This document shows, piece by piece, positions 28,031 through 36,695 of a stretch of DNA of 64,000 nucleotides. Every line of letters starts with the position of its first letter. Within the stretch, counting starts at the first letter, position 1. Under the pieces are notes generated by a model that saw only the letters and a program-made list of their open reading frames with translations, was not told the DNA's origin and made no database searches. The translations under genes and the position numbers were made by a program. Source of the DNA: an uncultured Collinsella sp. (lineage in GTDB: Bacteria; Actinomycetota; Coriobacteriia; Coriobacteriales; Coriobacteriaceae); NCBI GenBank assembly GCA_902495525.1, contig CABUXL010000001.1, forward strand, positions 49,365 through 113,364, in the 5' to 3' direction.

Positions 28031-28324
28031 TTACTCCTGGTCGTCGCGACGGACGATCATGTGGCGGACCACAGCGTCGGTGATGCGCAGGACGCGATCA
28101 AGCTCGGCGATCTGGGTAGGATCTGCGTGGAAGTTGATGAGGGTGTAGTCACCATCGGTGAGGTCGTTGATCTCGTAGGCGAGCTTGCGCTTGCCCCACT
28201 CGTCAACGGAGTCGACCTTGCCAGCGCCCTCAGCGATCGTGGTATCGATACGCTTCATAACAGCGAGACGAGTCTCGGGGTCGAGCGACGGGTCAACAAA
28301 GAACAGCAGTTCATAAGCCTTCAT
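28031..28324 (-). CDS. rpsF: 30S ribosomal protein bS6
   Basis: A 97-residue protein starting MKAYELLFFVDPSLD, with WGKRKLAYEI in the middle, as in the bS6 family. ATG 28324 has GAGGAGG seven bases upstream; the frame extending to 28345 includes the Shine-Dalgarno itself and is rejected. It is the first gene of the rpsF-ssb-rpsR-rplI operon. Confidence 0.96.
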   Translation of the reverse strand: MKAYELLFFVDPSLDPETRLAVMKRIDTTIAEGAGKVDSVDEWGKRKLAYEINDLTDGDYTLINFHADPTQIAELDRVLRITDAVVRHMIVRRDDQE

Positions 28325-28350
28325 ATTGTCACCTCCTCTGGGCAAATGTG

Positions 28351-28379
28351 GCTTCAGGTCGTGAAGGTGCGCCTGAAGC
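28351..28379 (-). promoter_or_regulatory. Leader stem-loop upstream of rpsF, possible S6:S18 autoregulatory site
   Basis: GCTTCAGG and its complement enclose a 13-nt loop in the rpsF 5' leader, just before the Shine-Dalgarno. rpsF leaders in many bacteria bind the S6:S18 complex. The conserved CCG of that motif is not evident here, so the link is tentative. Confidence 0.4.
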
Positions 28380-28395
28380 AGGAAAAGACTTGGTA

Positions 28396-28424
28396 ATAAT
28401 ATCTTTCAACCTCCCAGGCCGCAA
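28396..28424 (-). promoter_or_regulatory. Candidate promoter of the rpsF operon
   Basis: Minus-strand -35 TTGCGG (28424-28419) and -10 TATTAT (28401-28396) with 17-bp spacing, giving a leader of about 65 nt that includes the hairpin at 28351-28379. The rest of the gap up to the tRNA promoter at 28775 holds nothing I can identify. Confidence 0.55.
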
Positions 28425-28774
28425 GAATATGCAGCTACAACCTCATGACCTCCACATATGTCCATACTTACACGGCACTTCATGCGTCTTCCAACCAAAT
28501 GCTGACCAAATGCTTGACGGATCTGTGGACAAGATACGGCGCTGCGGGGACAAACCAAATCAAATCGCAGGTCAGCAATTGCAAGGCTGTGGTCGCGAAA
28601 TGCATACCAGTGGTTCACAACACCGTTCAAAGATTTTTAAAATTGCTGCCACGTTGTTTATAGATACCCATTTTGAACAATTTGCCGCATGCAGCCCTGC
28701 TGGTCAGAGCCCGTTTTCGGCCTCCTGGATCCCATCACGAAGCCAAACGTTTCAAAAAATGCCAACTTTTCTGT

Positions 28775-28802
28775 TTGCACTTTGCGATTCCTCGTGTATA
28801 CT
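28775..28802 (+). promoter_or_regulatory. Promoter of the tRNA-Ser genes
   Basis: -35 TTGCAC (28775-28780) and -10 TATACT (28797-28802) with 16-bp spacing, 16 bases before the mature tRNA 5' end. Confidence 0.65.
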
Positions 28803-28818
28803 GACTTTCGCATTTAAC

Positions 28819-28909
28819 GGAGAGTTGTCCGAGTGGCCGAAGGAGCACGATTGGAAATCGTGTAGGCGTCAAAAGCGTCTCCAGGGTTCAAATCCCTGAC
28901 TCTCCGCCA
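28819..28909 (+). tRNA. tRNA-Ser (anticodon GGA)
   Basis: A class II tRNA with acceptor GGAGAGT/ACTCTCC, anticodon loop TTGGAAA, a variable arm (GTAGGCGTCAAAAGCGTCTCC region), T-arm GGTTCAAATCC and encoded CCA. Confidence 0.95.
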
Positions 28910-28918
28910 GTTAATTCC

Positions 28919-28948
28919 AAAGCAGGCCTTCGAGCCTGCTTTGTTTTT
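28919..28948 (+). terminator. Terminator after tRNA-Ser(GGA)
   Basis: AAAGCAGGC/GCCTGCTTT stem, six-base loop, then GTTTTT. Confidence 0.8.
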
Positions 28949-28957
28949 ACCCCACGC

Positions 28958-29048
28958 GGAGGGGTGGCAGAGTGGTTGAATGCGGCGGTCTCGAAAACCG
29001 TTTGGCCTGTATAAGGTCACGAGGGTTCGAATCCCTCCTCCTCCGCCA
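28958..29048 (+). tRNA. tRNA-Ser (anticodon CGA)
   Basis: A class II tRNA with acceptor GGAGGGG pairing with CTCCTCC (one G-U), anticodon loop CTCGAAA, a long variable arm, T-arm GGTTCGAATCC and encoded CCA. Confidence 0.93.
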
Positions 29049-29057
29049 TTTTGCTTG

Positions 29058-29087
29058 AAAAAGCTCCCAGCAACGGGAGCTTTTTTG
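29058..29087 (+). terminator. Terminator after tRNA-Ser(CGA)
   Basis: AAAAAGCTCCC/GGGAGCTTTTTT hairpin with a six-base loop, about ten bases after the CCA. Confidence 0.85.
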
Positions 29088-29120
29088 TTATCGGATCCCC
29101 TCTCGGCCGCACATCCCAAC

Positions 29121-29187
29121 CAAACATGTACATCACCCTCCAAAAACGACATTTTTCGACATCTTTGGAGGCTGATGTACATGTTTG
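29121..29187. repeat. Stem-loop repeat, copy 1
   Basis: A 67-bp hairpin: CAAACATGTACATCA...CTCCAAA pairs with TTTGGAGG...TGATGTACATGTTTG around a 19-nt loop ending CATTTTTCGACATC. A second copy in the same orientation lies at 30330-30396, on the other side of the gene at 29293. Confidence 0.9.
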
Positions 29188-29292
29188 CATATCGCACTCG
29201 GCGCACGATTGGCCGTTTTGCCAGCATTCGGTATATTTCCTCACTTCAACGGACATAAGGACTGCATATCGGCATAAAGCGAGAGGTCCCCA

Positions 29293-30300
29293 ATGGATAC
29301 TCCTGTTCTCATTTCGCATAAAACGGCGTGGCTCGTCCATCATGCGCCACAAGACCTGGTTCAAGCGATCGCGCAACACGACTACCAGATAGGCGCAAGA
29401 GGCCTCTCCACCCAGCAGCGTATCACGCGCATTCGACAGGCTCTTACCGACTGCGGTATGCCCACTAGCATGCTTGAGACTATCGATATCTCCGTTGTAT
29501 TTGCCTTCGAGCGAATCCGCGCCAACGGTGTAAATTGCCACGTTCTTGGCCAAAATCTACCCTACGACCATATTGACGAGCTGTCCCCTGGTATTTTTAT
29601 CACCGACGAAGCCCTTACCTTCGTATTTGCTGCCGAGTGGATGGACAGAATCGAATACCTCGAATACGGCTACGAAGTTTGCGGTGACTATCGCATGGGG
29701 CTCAATCCCGATGACCCTTACACCGATCAACCGGCTACCGCTTCCAAGAACGAAATTGTCGATCTGCTCGATCGGCACCCCGGCAAACCCGGTGCCACAC
29801 GCGCCCGACTCGCGCCCAGGCATATCTACGACCACTCAGCCTCACCCATGGAGACCGCATCCGCTATCGCCCTTTCACTCCCGACGAGCGAAGGCGGCGT
29901 TGGCATCCGAGGTGTCGAACTCAACAAGCCGCTCGAAATCCCTAAACGACTTTGGCATTGCACCAAAGTTCGAACGCTCAAAATCGACGCTCTTGTTACC
30001 TATAAGCGCAGAGAGCTCGGCATCGAATATAAGGGCGGCTTTCACGACGAGGCCGAACGCAAGGGAGCAGATGCGGAGCGAGAGGCCGTACTCGCCCAAA
30101 TGGGCTATCGCATCGTCACGCTCACCTCAACGCAATTTGCCAGCCAACTCGCTTTCCACCGTGCCATGAACAATATCCGCGAAGCACTCGGCATGCCTCG
30201 TTGCGTAGATGCCGAGTATCAGCGAAAGCAAAACGAACTGCGCAAGGTGCTTATCCGTAACTGGAAGAGCGATCAAGCCGAAGAGTCGCCTTCTGAGTAA
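29293..30300 (+). CDS. Putative PD-(D/E)XK nuclease-fold protein of unknown function (DUF559/Vsr-like C-terminus)
   Basis: A 335-residue protein I do not recognise as a named family. The C-terminal part (about 215-300) has KIDALVTYKRRELGIEYKGGFH, that is a D...ExK pattern, followed by EREAVLAQMGYRIVTLT, resembling Vsr/DUF559 nuclease folds. The N-terminal part (AWLVHHAP, then VVFAFERIRANGVNCHVLGQNLP) recalls AbiEi-type orphan proteins of actinobacteria, but this is weak. ATG 29293 has GAGAGG seven bases upstream. The gene stands alone and is bracketed by two same-direction copies of a stem-loop repeat, which suggests an acquired cassette. Confidence 0.6.
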   Translation: MDTPVLISHKTAWLVHHAPQDLVQAIAQHDYQIGARGLSTQQRITRIRQALTDCGMPTSMLETIDISVVFAFERIRANGVNCHVLGQNLPYDHIDELSPGIFITDEALTFVFAAEWMDRIEYLEYGYEVCGDYRMGLNPDDPYTDQPATASKNEIVDLLDRHPGKPGATRARLAPRHIYDHSASPMETASAIALSLPTSEGGVGIRGVELNKPLEIPKRLWHCTKVRTLKIDALVTYKRRELGIEYKGGFHDEAERKGADAEREAVLAQMGYRIVTLTSTQFASQLAFHRAMNNIREALGMPRCVDAEYQRKQNELRKVLIRNWKSDQAEESPSE

Positions 30301-30329
30301 CGACGAACCCACTCACCCCGCGCTTCCCC

Positions 30330-30396
30330 CAAACATGTACACCACCCTCCAAAACCGGCATTTTTCGACATCTTTGGAGGCTGATGTACATGTTTG
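30330..30396. repeat. Stem-loop repeat, copy 2
   Basis: Same direction as copy 1 and about 90% identical, with changes mainly in the left arm and loop (ACATCACCC versus ACACCACCC; AACGAC versus CCGGC). The right half is identical to copy 1. Confidence 0.9.
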
Positions 30397-30447
30397 GAAT
30401 CTATGGCCGCACCCAGTCCCGACCGTTTGCCGAGGAATGAGGACGCG

Positions 30448-31200
30448 ATGGCCGCCAACCATGTACTATGTACGGGCATTGTCCAAACCCGTAACTCAAA
30501 GGACCCCATTTTGCCCGTCGTCGCCGCTATAACCGTTACCTCACATGCCTCGGATGCCATGGTCGCTATCCCCTTTTGGCTCGAGATGTTCGCCGTTGTC
30601 GCTGCATCGATCTCGGGTGTGCTGGTTGCGCGCGAACACAAGCTCGACCTGGTGGGCGCGGTCGCACTCGCCGTGGTCTGTGGCCTGGGCGGCGGTCTTT
30701 TACGCGACATGACGCTGCAGGTGGGCAACGTCTACATCCTCAACCAGCCGATGGCACTCCCGCTTTCCATTGCCACGGCGGCCATCATCTACATCTTCCC
30801 GGCAATCGTCGATAAACCCGAGAAACTCATCCCATTGCTCGACATCATCTCGGTCGGCATCTACGCCGCCACCGGAGCGGACAAAGCACTGGTTTATGGC
30901 TTTGCGCCGGCCGTATGCATCATGATGGGCTTTTTCACCGCGGTGGGTGGCGGCATGTTGCGCGACGGCTTTATGGGCGTGGTTCCGGGCATTTTCCAAC
31001 GTACTAACTTTTATGCCATCGCCGCCATCGCCGGATCGACAAGCTATGTGTGTCTCGTTATGAGCGGCATCATGAGCAATGTCGCCGCGCTGGTCGTATG
31101 CGTCGCGGTGACCATGGGTCTGCGCTGGCTCTCGCTGCGCTTTGATATCAAAAGCCCCACCGAGGAAGACATCGCACGTTTTTTGCATCGCAAAAAGTAG
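30448..31200 (+). CDS. TRIC-type cation channel family membrane protein (YadS/UPF0126-like)
   Basis: A 250-residue protein with about seven TM helices and two internally repeated glycine motifs, GLGGGLLRDMT and AVGGGMLRDGF, the hallmark of the TRIC/UPF0126 family of trimeric cation channels. The bacterial role is probably potassium or other monovalent cation permeation. ATG 30448 has GAGG five bases upstream. The open frame starts at TTG 30394 inside the stem-loop repeat; that start is unlikely. It stands alone between two accessory genes. Confidence 0.8.
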   Translation: MAANHVLCTGIVQTRNSKDPILPVVAAITVTSHASDAMVAIPFWLEMFAVVAASISGVLVAREHKLDLVGAVALAVVCGLGGGLLRDMTLQVGNVYILNQPMALPLSIATAAIIYIFPAIVDKPEKLIPLLDIISVGIYAATGADKALVYGFAPAVCIMMGFFTAVGGGMLRDGFMGVVPGIFQRTNFYAIAAIAGSTSYVCLVMSGIMSNVAALVVCVAVTMGLRWLSLRFDIKSPTEEDIARFLHRKK

Positions 31201-31268
31201 GTGGCGCGGGCTCGTCCCCGAAATGCAACTGAGAGGTTCTTTTAGAGCGCCCGCGCGTTGGGTACCCT

Positions 31269-31293
31269 GTTAGATACATGTCGAGTATCTAAC
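31269..31293 (+). promoter_or_regulatory. Inverted repeat upstream of the polymer-forming membrane protein gene
   Basis: GTTAGATAC and its complement around a seven-base loop, ending just before the Shine-Dalgarno AAGGA. It could be an operator or a leader hairpin limiting translation. Confidence 0.45.
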
Positions 31294-31305
31294 GAAGGAT
31301 TCACT

Positions 31306-32454
31306 ATGCCTTGCAACCTAGCACCGTCGTCCCGACGCCGTAAAACGCAGGCCCGCGTCGCCCTCCTATTCGCACTGATCGCGCTTGCGCTAACCGTACT
31401 TCCCACGACGTCGTTCGCCGGCACAGACACCGCGGGCAACGTGCTCGCAACCGAAGTTGACTCAAATCCGTCTGGCGTCGAAGGCGACCTGTACTGGGCT
31501 GGCCAAAGCCTTAACCTAGACGACGCCTCCATCGGCCGCGATATTATCGCGGCAGGCGAGAGCCTGTCGATTCGCGACTGCACCGTAGGCGGAGCCGTTC
31601 GCCTGGCGGCGCGCACCATCGATATCTCCAAAACCGCAATCGATGGCAGCGTGACGGTAGCCGGTCAGCATGTCGTGCTCAACACTGGTAGCACCGCCAA
31701 CTGTTTTTACGCGATGGGTGAGACAGTTGCCCTACGAGGCTCCACCAAGTCGGCAGCACTTGCAGGCGATACGGTGACCATCGACGGCACCGTCGAGGGC
31801 GATGTCGAGGTTTGGGCCGATAAGCTCGTCTTGGGCAAGAATGCCCGCATTACCGGCACCGTGAGCGCACATGTTTCCGAGGACCCCGAGCGCGCCGCAG
31901 GAGCCGAGGTCGGTGCGCTCAAGATCGACCGTACCGAAAACGAAAGCGCCGCCACGACGGTTAACGATATCGTCGGCGGCATCGTGGCCGCAGCCCTGTC
32001 GACCTGCTTTATCGCCCTGTTGCTCGAGCTCGTCTTTCCGTGTGCGACCGCCAGTGCCGCCGGCATGCTCCACCAGCGCGCCACGCCCCTGTGGGTGAGC
32101 GGTCTTCTGGGTACGATTGCTGTCGTCCCCGCCGTCCTGCTGCTGATTATCTCTATCGCTGGCCTGTCGCTTGCCGGAACCCTCTTGTGCGGCGTTATCG
32201 GCATCGCGTTGGTGTCGAGTGCCTTTGCGGGATGCGCAATCGCCCGCATGGTCGGACACAACCAGAACCGCTACGCCATGGCAGCCGTCGGCGGTGTGGC
32301 CGCAGGCGCCCTCACGGGACTTCCCCTCATCGGCGACTTCATCAGCGGCGTGGCCTTTGTCTTTATGCTCGGCTACGTTATCCAAATCATCTGGCGCAAC
32401 GCCCGCCTCAAGCCCCAACAAGCCTCCAACACGCCAGGACTCCCCACCGCCTAG
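31306..32454 (+). CDS. Secreted/membrane polymer-forming (bactofilin-like) protein
   Basis: A 382-residue protein. A signal peptide or first TM helix (about 12-38) is followed by a repetitive beta-helix-like region (about 55-200) with recurring hydrophobic/Gly pattern (SIGRDIIAAGESLSI, AIDGSVTVAGQHVVL, TVEGDVEVWADKLVL), as in bactofilins. Four TM helices follow in the C-terminal half. ATG 31306 with AAGGA six bases upstream is preferred over the frame start at 31258, which contains the inverted repeat. The function is unknown; an envelope scaffold is plausible. Confidence 0.65.
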   Translation: MPCNLAPSSRRRKTQARVALLFALIALALTVLPTTSFAGTDTAGNVLATEVDSNPSGVEGDLYWAGQSLNLDDASIGRDIIAAGESLSIRDCTVGGAVRLAARTIDISKTAIDGSVTVAGQHVVLNTGSTANCFYAMGETVALRGSTKSAALAGDTVTIDGTVEGDVEVWADKLVLGKNARITGTVSAHVSEDPERAAGAEVGALKIDRTENESAATTVNDIVGGIVAAALSTCFIALLLELVFPCATASAAGMLHQRATPLWVSGLLGTIAVVPAVLLLIISIAGLSLAGTLLCGVIGIALVSSAFAGCAIARMVGHNQNRYAMAAVGGVAAGALTGLPLIGDFISGVAFVFMLGYVIQIIWRNARLKPQQASNTPGLPTA

Positions 32455-32460
32455 CCGCCA

Positions 32461-32495
32461 ACCACCACAAAGGGGACGGGCACCTTTGTAGTGGT
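32461..32495. repeat. REP-like hairpin with GGGACGGG loop
   Basis: ACCACCACAAAGG and CCTTTGTAGTGGT pair at 12 of 13 positions around GGACGGGCA. There is no T-run, so it is a weak terminator at best. It shares the GGGGACGGG core with other intergenic hairpins here. Confidence 0.6.
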
Positions 32496-32523
32496 GCAGA
32501 CCAACTCAACCCCTGTGTACCAA

Positions 32524-32558
32524 AAAGGGCGCCGACCATTGCGGTCGACGCCCTTTCT
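32524..32558 (-). terminator. Terminator of typA
   Basis: AAAGGGCG and CGACC arms and complements with a five-base loop, A and T runs on either side, 26 bases after the typA stop. Confidence 0.8.
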
Positions 32559-32583
32559 TATTGGCGGTTATAAGCCCCAGCGA

Positions 32584-34422
<1,839 letters not shown>

Positions 34423-34539
34423 GTAGTTCCCCTATCTTCTATCCATATACAAACGGCACGCGTATGCGACCCACCCAGCAATGCAACGCTCGGCGGGAAT
34501 ATTGAGCCTTTTACCGAAAACTCGTTTATTTTAGCGATT

Positions 34540-34989
34540 TTAGATGAGAGGGGTTTCCTCACCTGCAGGTTCAGGGTCGCTCCACATAAAACCATCGCCG
34601 GCGCCCATGCCCTCATACAGCACATATGCCGAAAAGCCGCTCTCGAGCGTCGTCTCAAAGAAGCTCACGAGCAGAGCGTCGTGATAGCCACCGTCAATCT
34701 CAACACAGCCGGTGTAGCCGATGGCATAGCGGGCGATGCGGCCCAGGCCCTCGTCCTTAAGGCCCATCTTGTGCTCGGAGATAAAGTTGGTGGCAGCCTC
34801 CAGGCATGCCTCCTCGCCATCCTCGTCGAGCGCGGCCAGATAGCGGTTGGAAGCAGCGTCCTCGATCGCCACAACTACGCCCGGATTCTCGCCGGCGGCA
34901 AGGTCGTCCAAGAACGCACCAATCAGGTCACACACCATGGCGTCGAGCTCGGCGGAGACGTTACCGGCGTCCTGCATATCCTGTGCCAT
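34540..34989 (-). CDS. Hypothetical protein, acidic, 149 residues
   Basis: I do not recognise this protein. It is acidic and soluble, without TM or signal segments. The N-terminal helix (ELDAMVCDLIGAFLDDL) is followed by a mixed alpha/beta part with IEDAASNRYLAALDEDGEEACLEAATNFI and ARYAIGYTGCVEIDGGYHDALLVSFFE. Start ATG 34989, with GGGAAGG about nine bases upstream. It lies downstream of the 35020 gene on the same strand. Confidence 0.65.
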   Translation of the reverse strand: MAQDMQDAGNVSAELDAMVCDLIGAFLDDLAAGENPGVVVAIEDAASNRYLAALDEDGEEACLEAATNFISEHKMGLKDEGLGRIARYAIGYTGCVEIDGGYHDALLVSFFETTLESGFSAYVLYEGMGAGDGFMWSDPEPAGEETPLI

Positions 34990-35019
34990 CTCTAGACCTT
35001 CCCATCGAATCCGGCGTCG

Positions 35020-35409
35020 TTACAGTTCTTGTGCCTCGGCAGCGATCTTGGCGGCAGCGTCGCGGGCGCGCGTCATATCCATCGCGCGCTTGTCGAGCAC
35101 CTTGATCTGGTTGGTCAGCATTACCGCATCGACCACACCCCAGATTACCAAGCCTGTTGAAATCGAAAACCCAAGCGCACCAACTGTACCACGAAGGCGC
35201 GAACAGATTGCCGCGACAAGGGCGGAGACGACAACCATCTTGATAAACGAGCCGCGGCGCTCCCGAAGCGTGCGGGCCTGCGTCACATAGGCAATGCGAG
35301 CCGCCTCGGATGCCTCCGAGCGCATCTGGGCCTCGCGCGCAATGGCCGCCGCCTCAGCCGACACACCGCTGGCCATCAGCGAACGCTCCGCAACCCTGCC
35401 GCCCCGCAT
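35020..35409 (-). CDS. Small membrane protein of unknown function
   Basis: 129 residues from ATG 35409, or 118 from ATG 35376, which has a GGAG about nine bases upstream and may be the true start. It has a charged N-terminal helix rich in Ala/Arg/Glu, then two hydrophobic segments (about 57-72 and 76-97), then another charged helix. No family is recognised. The first ATG directly abuts the TAA of the DUF151 gene, so the two are likely co-transcribed. Confidence 0.6.
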   Translation of the reverse strand: MRGGRVAERSLMASGVSAEAAAIAREAQMRSEASEAARIAYVTQARTLRERRGSFIKMVVVSALVAAICSRLRGTVGALGFSISTGLVIWGVVDAVMLTNQIKVLDKRAMDMTRARDAAAKIAAEAQEL

Positions 35410-35910
35410 TTAGAAGTCATCGGGGGAGAGCGTATGGACGAACTCGTCGAACTTCTCGAACTCCTGCTCGTCGTCGACATCCTCGGCGTGGGTGGAAACA
35501 GTGCCCAGGCGATTCATGATGTCGTCCTCCACAAACATGGGGGCATTGCTGCGCACGGCAAGGGCAATGGCGTCACTGGGGCGGGCGTCGATCTTGCGCT
35601 CCTCGCCATCGGCCAGTACGACGATCGTCGCGTAGAACACCGGCGGCTCGGCGCGAACGATCTCGATGCGCTCGAGCTTGGCGCCCAGGGCGTCAACGGT
35701 ATCGAGCAGCAGGTCATGGGTAATCGGGCGCTCGGCGCGGCCGCTATCGATGCCGCGACTGATGGCAGCAGCTTCAAACGAACCAGTCTGAATGGAAAGG
35801 GAACGCAGCGGCGCGGGCGAGTCCGATTTGCTGCTGCGCTCACGAAGTACGATAAGCGATGGCACGGGACCGGCGGCCATGACGATGGTCTCTATGTCGA
35901 CACGAACCAT
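35410..35910 (-). CDS. Bifunctional nuclease family protein (DUF151/BFN)
   Basis: A 166-residue protein with the BFN core: a beta-rich N-terminal domain, then THDLLLDTVDALGAKLERIEI, YATIVVLADGEERKIDARPSDAIALAVRSNAPMFV. This RPSDAIALA segment is the family hallmark. BFN-domain proteins have been reported to have RNase and DNase activity. ATG 35910 has GGAGG five bases upstream; the frame to 35940 lacks such a site. It has an acidic C-terminal tail. Confidence 0.88.
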   Translation of the reverse strand: MVRVDIETIVMAAGPVPSLIVLRERSSKSDSPAPLRSLSIQTGSFEAAAISRGIDSGRAERPITHDLLLDTVDALGAKLERIEIVRAEPPVFYATIVVLADGEERKIDARPSDAIALAVRSNAPMFVEDDIMNRLGTVSTHAEDVDDEQEFEKFDEFVHTLSPDDF

Positions 35911-36012
35911 GGAACACCTCCGGTACGTAGCGGTTAACACGCGGCAGCCCGCCGCATTGAATAGCTATACTACCCAATCTTTCGCACAGCACACAAAATC
36001 AAAGTAGTTAAT

Positions 36013-36081
36013 TTGGGACGGGGCTTTTTTGACTACTTTCAGTAGGTAAGAAAAAAGCCCCGAGGCAACGCCCCAGGGCTC
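36013..36081 (-). terminator. Terminator of the tRNA cluster, with REP-like palindrome
   Basis: On the minus strand an AGCCC...GGGGCT hairpin (36080-36056) is followed by a T-run. The same T-run is part of a larger inverted repeat with TTTGGGACGGGGCTTTTTT at 36013-36030. Confidence 0.75.
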
Positions 36082-36094
36082 TTCACAGTTTTGA

Positions 36095-36171
36095 TGGTGG
36101 ACCTGACAAGATTCGAACTTGTGACCTCCCGGTTATCAGCCGGACGCTCTAACCAACTGAGCTACAGGTCC
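36095..36171 (-). tRNA. tRNA-Ile (anticodon GAT), copy 1
   Basis: A 77-nt tRNA: acceptor GGACCTG/CAGGTCC, D-arm AGCTCAGTTGG, anticodon loop CTGATAA, T-arm AGTTCGAATCT and encoded CCA. Identical to the copy at 36319. Confidence 0.95.
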
Positions 36172-36175
36172 ATCA

Positions 36176-36251
36176 TGGTGGAGGTTAGGGGGATCGAACC
36201 CCTGACCTCAGGCTTGCAAAGCCCGCGCTCTCCCAGCTGAGCTAAACCCCC
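36176..36251 (-). tRNA. tRNA-Ala (anticodon TGC)
   Basis: A 76-nt tRNA: acceptor GGGGGTT pairing with AACCTCC (one G-U), anticodon loop TTTGCAA, T-arm GGTTCGATCCC and encoded CCA. It lies between two tRNA-Ile copies; no rRNA gene is present nearby. Confidence 0.95.
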
Positions 36252-36262
36252 ACGGAGACAGT

Positions 36263-36307
36263 AATAAACACCCCAGCGGCGACTCGGCTCTCGCTGGGGT
36301 GTTTATT
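36263..36307. terminator. Terminator-like hairpin between tRNA-Ile copy 2 and tRNA-Ala
   Basis: A perfect 16-bp stem (AATAAACACCCCAGCG and complement) with a 13-base loop. Confidence 0.75.
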
Positions 36308-36318
36308 GCGAAAGAAAG

Positions 36319-36395
36319 TGGTGGACCTGACAAGATTCGAACTTGTGACCTCCCGGTTATCAGCCGGACGCTCTAACCAACTGAGCTACAGGTCC
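36319..36395 (-). tRNA. tRNA-Ile (anticodon GAT), copy 2
   Basis: Same 77-nt sequence as 36095-36171, including the encoded CCA. It is the first tRNA of the minus-strand cluster, followed by its own terminator-like hairpin. Confidence 0.95.
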
Positions 36396-36446
36396 ATCGC
36401 GCAAGGGATATATTAGACGAGTCGTTACGCGCGCGTCAACAACTTT

Positions 36447-36625
36447 TTTGAAAATCTTTGAAGGGTGTTCGCCCCGGCTGCCCGGCGGCATGCGAAGTCG
36501 CCTGCTCGGACAGTCCTGCTCGCACGGAGAGCACATTAAGTGCTCTCCGGCTCGTGCGGAACTCGCGATCGACTTCGCATGCCGCCGGGCAGCCGGGGCC
36601 GACGTGGGGTTCAAAGATTTTCAAA
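36447..36625. repeat. Very long compound palindrome between gyrA and the tRNA cluster
   Basis: Outer arms 36447-36462/36610-36625 (16 bp perfect) and middle arms 36471-36500/36570-36599 (30 bp perfect, starting GCCCCGGCTGCCCGGCGGCA). An apical CGGAGAGCAC/GTGCTCTCCG hairpin with loop ATTAA sits in the centre. About 180 bp in all, with no coding capacity I can support. Confidence 0.92.
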
Positions 36626-36628
36626 GAA

Positions 36629-36655
36629 GCGGTCGGCGCGCAGTGCGCCGACCGC
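36629..36655 (-). terminator. Terminator-like hairpin downstream of gyrA
   Basis: A perfect 11-bp GC stem (GCGGTCGGCGC and complement) with a five-base loop, about 40 bases after the gyrA stop. There is no clear T-run. Confidence 0.5.
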
Positions 36656-36695
36656 CGATATATGGGGTCTGATATTTTCTACCAGCTAGGGCCTC

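Noticed and set aside
28524..28532. TGTGGACAA, a canonical actinobacterial DnaA box (TTGTCCACA)
   Set aside because: A single isolated copy in the rpsF/tRNA gap. One 9-mer match in 64 kb is expected by chance, and no cluster surrounds it.
29121..29187. Possible conserved micropeptide MYxTLQxRHFSTSLEADVHV in the stem-loop repeats
   Set aside because: The differences between copies fall in stem and loop positions without a coding pattern, and no ribosome binding site precedes the ATG. The hairpin explains the conservation better.
28814..29227. 137-codon minus-strand open frame spanning the tRNA-Ser genes
   Set aside because: It runs through two tRNA genes and a repeat, so it is not a protein gene.
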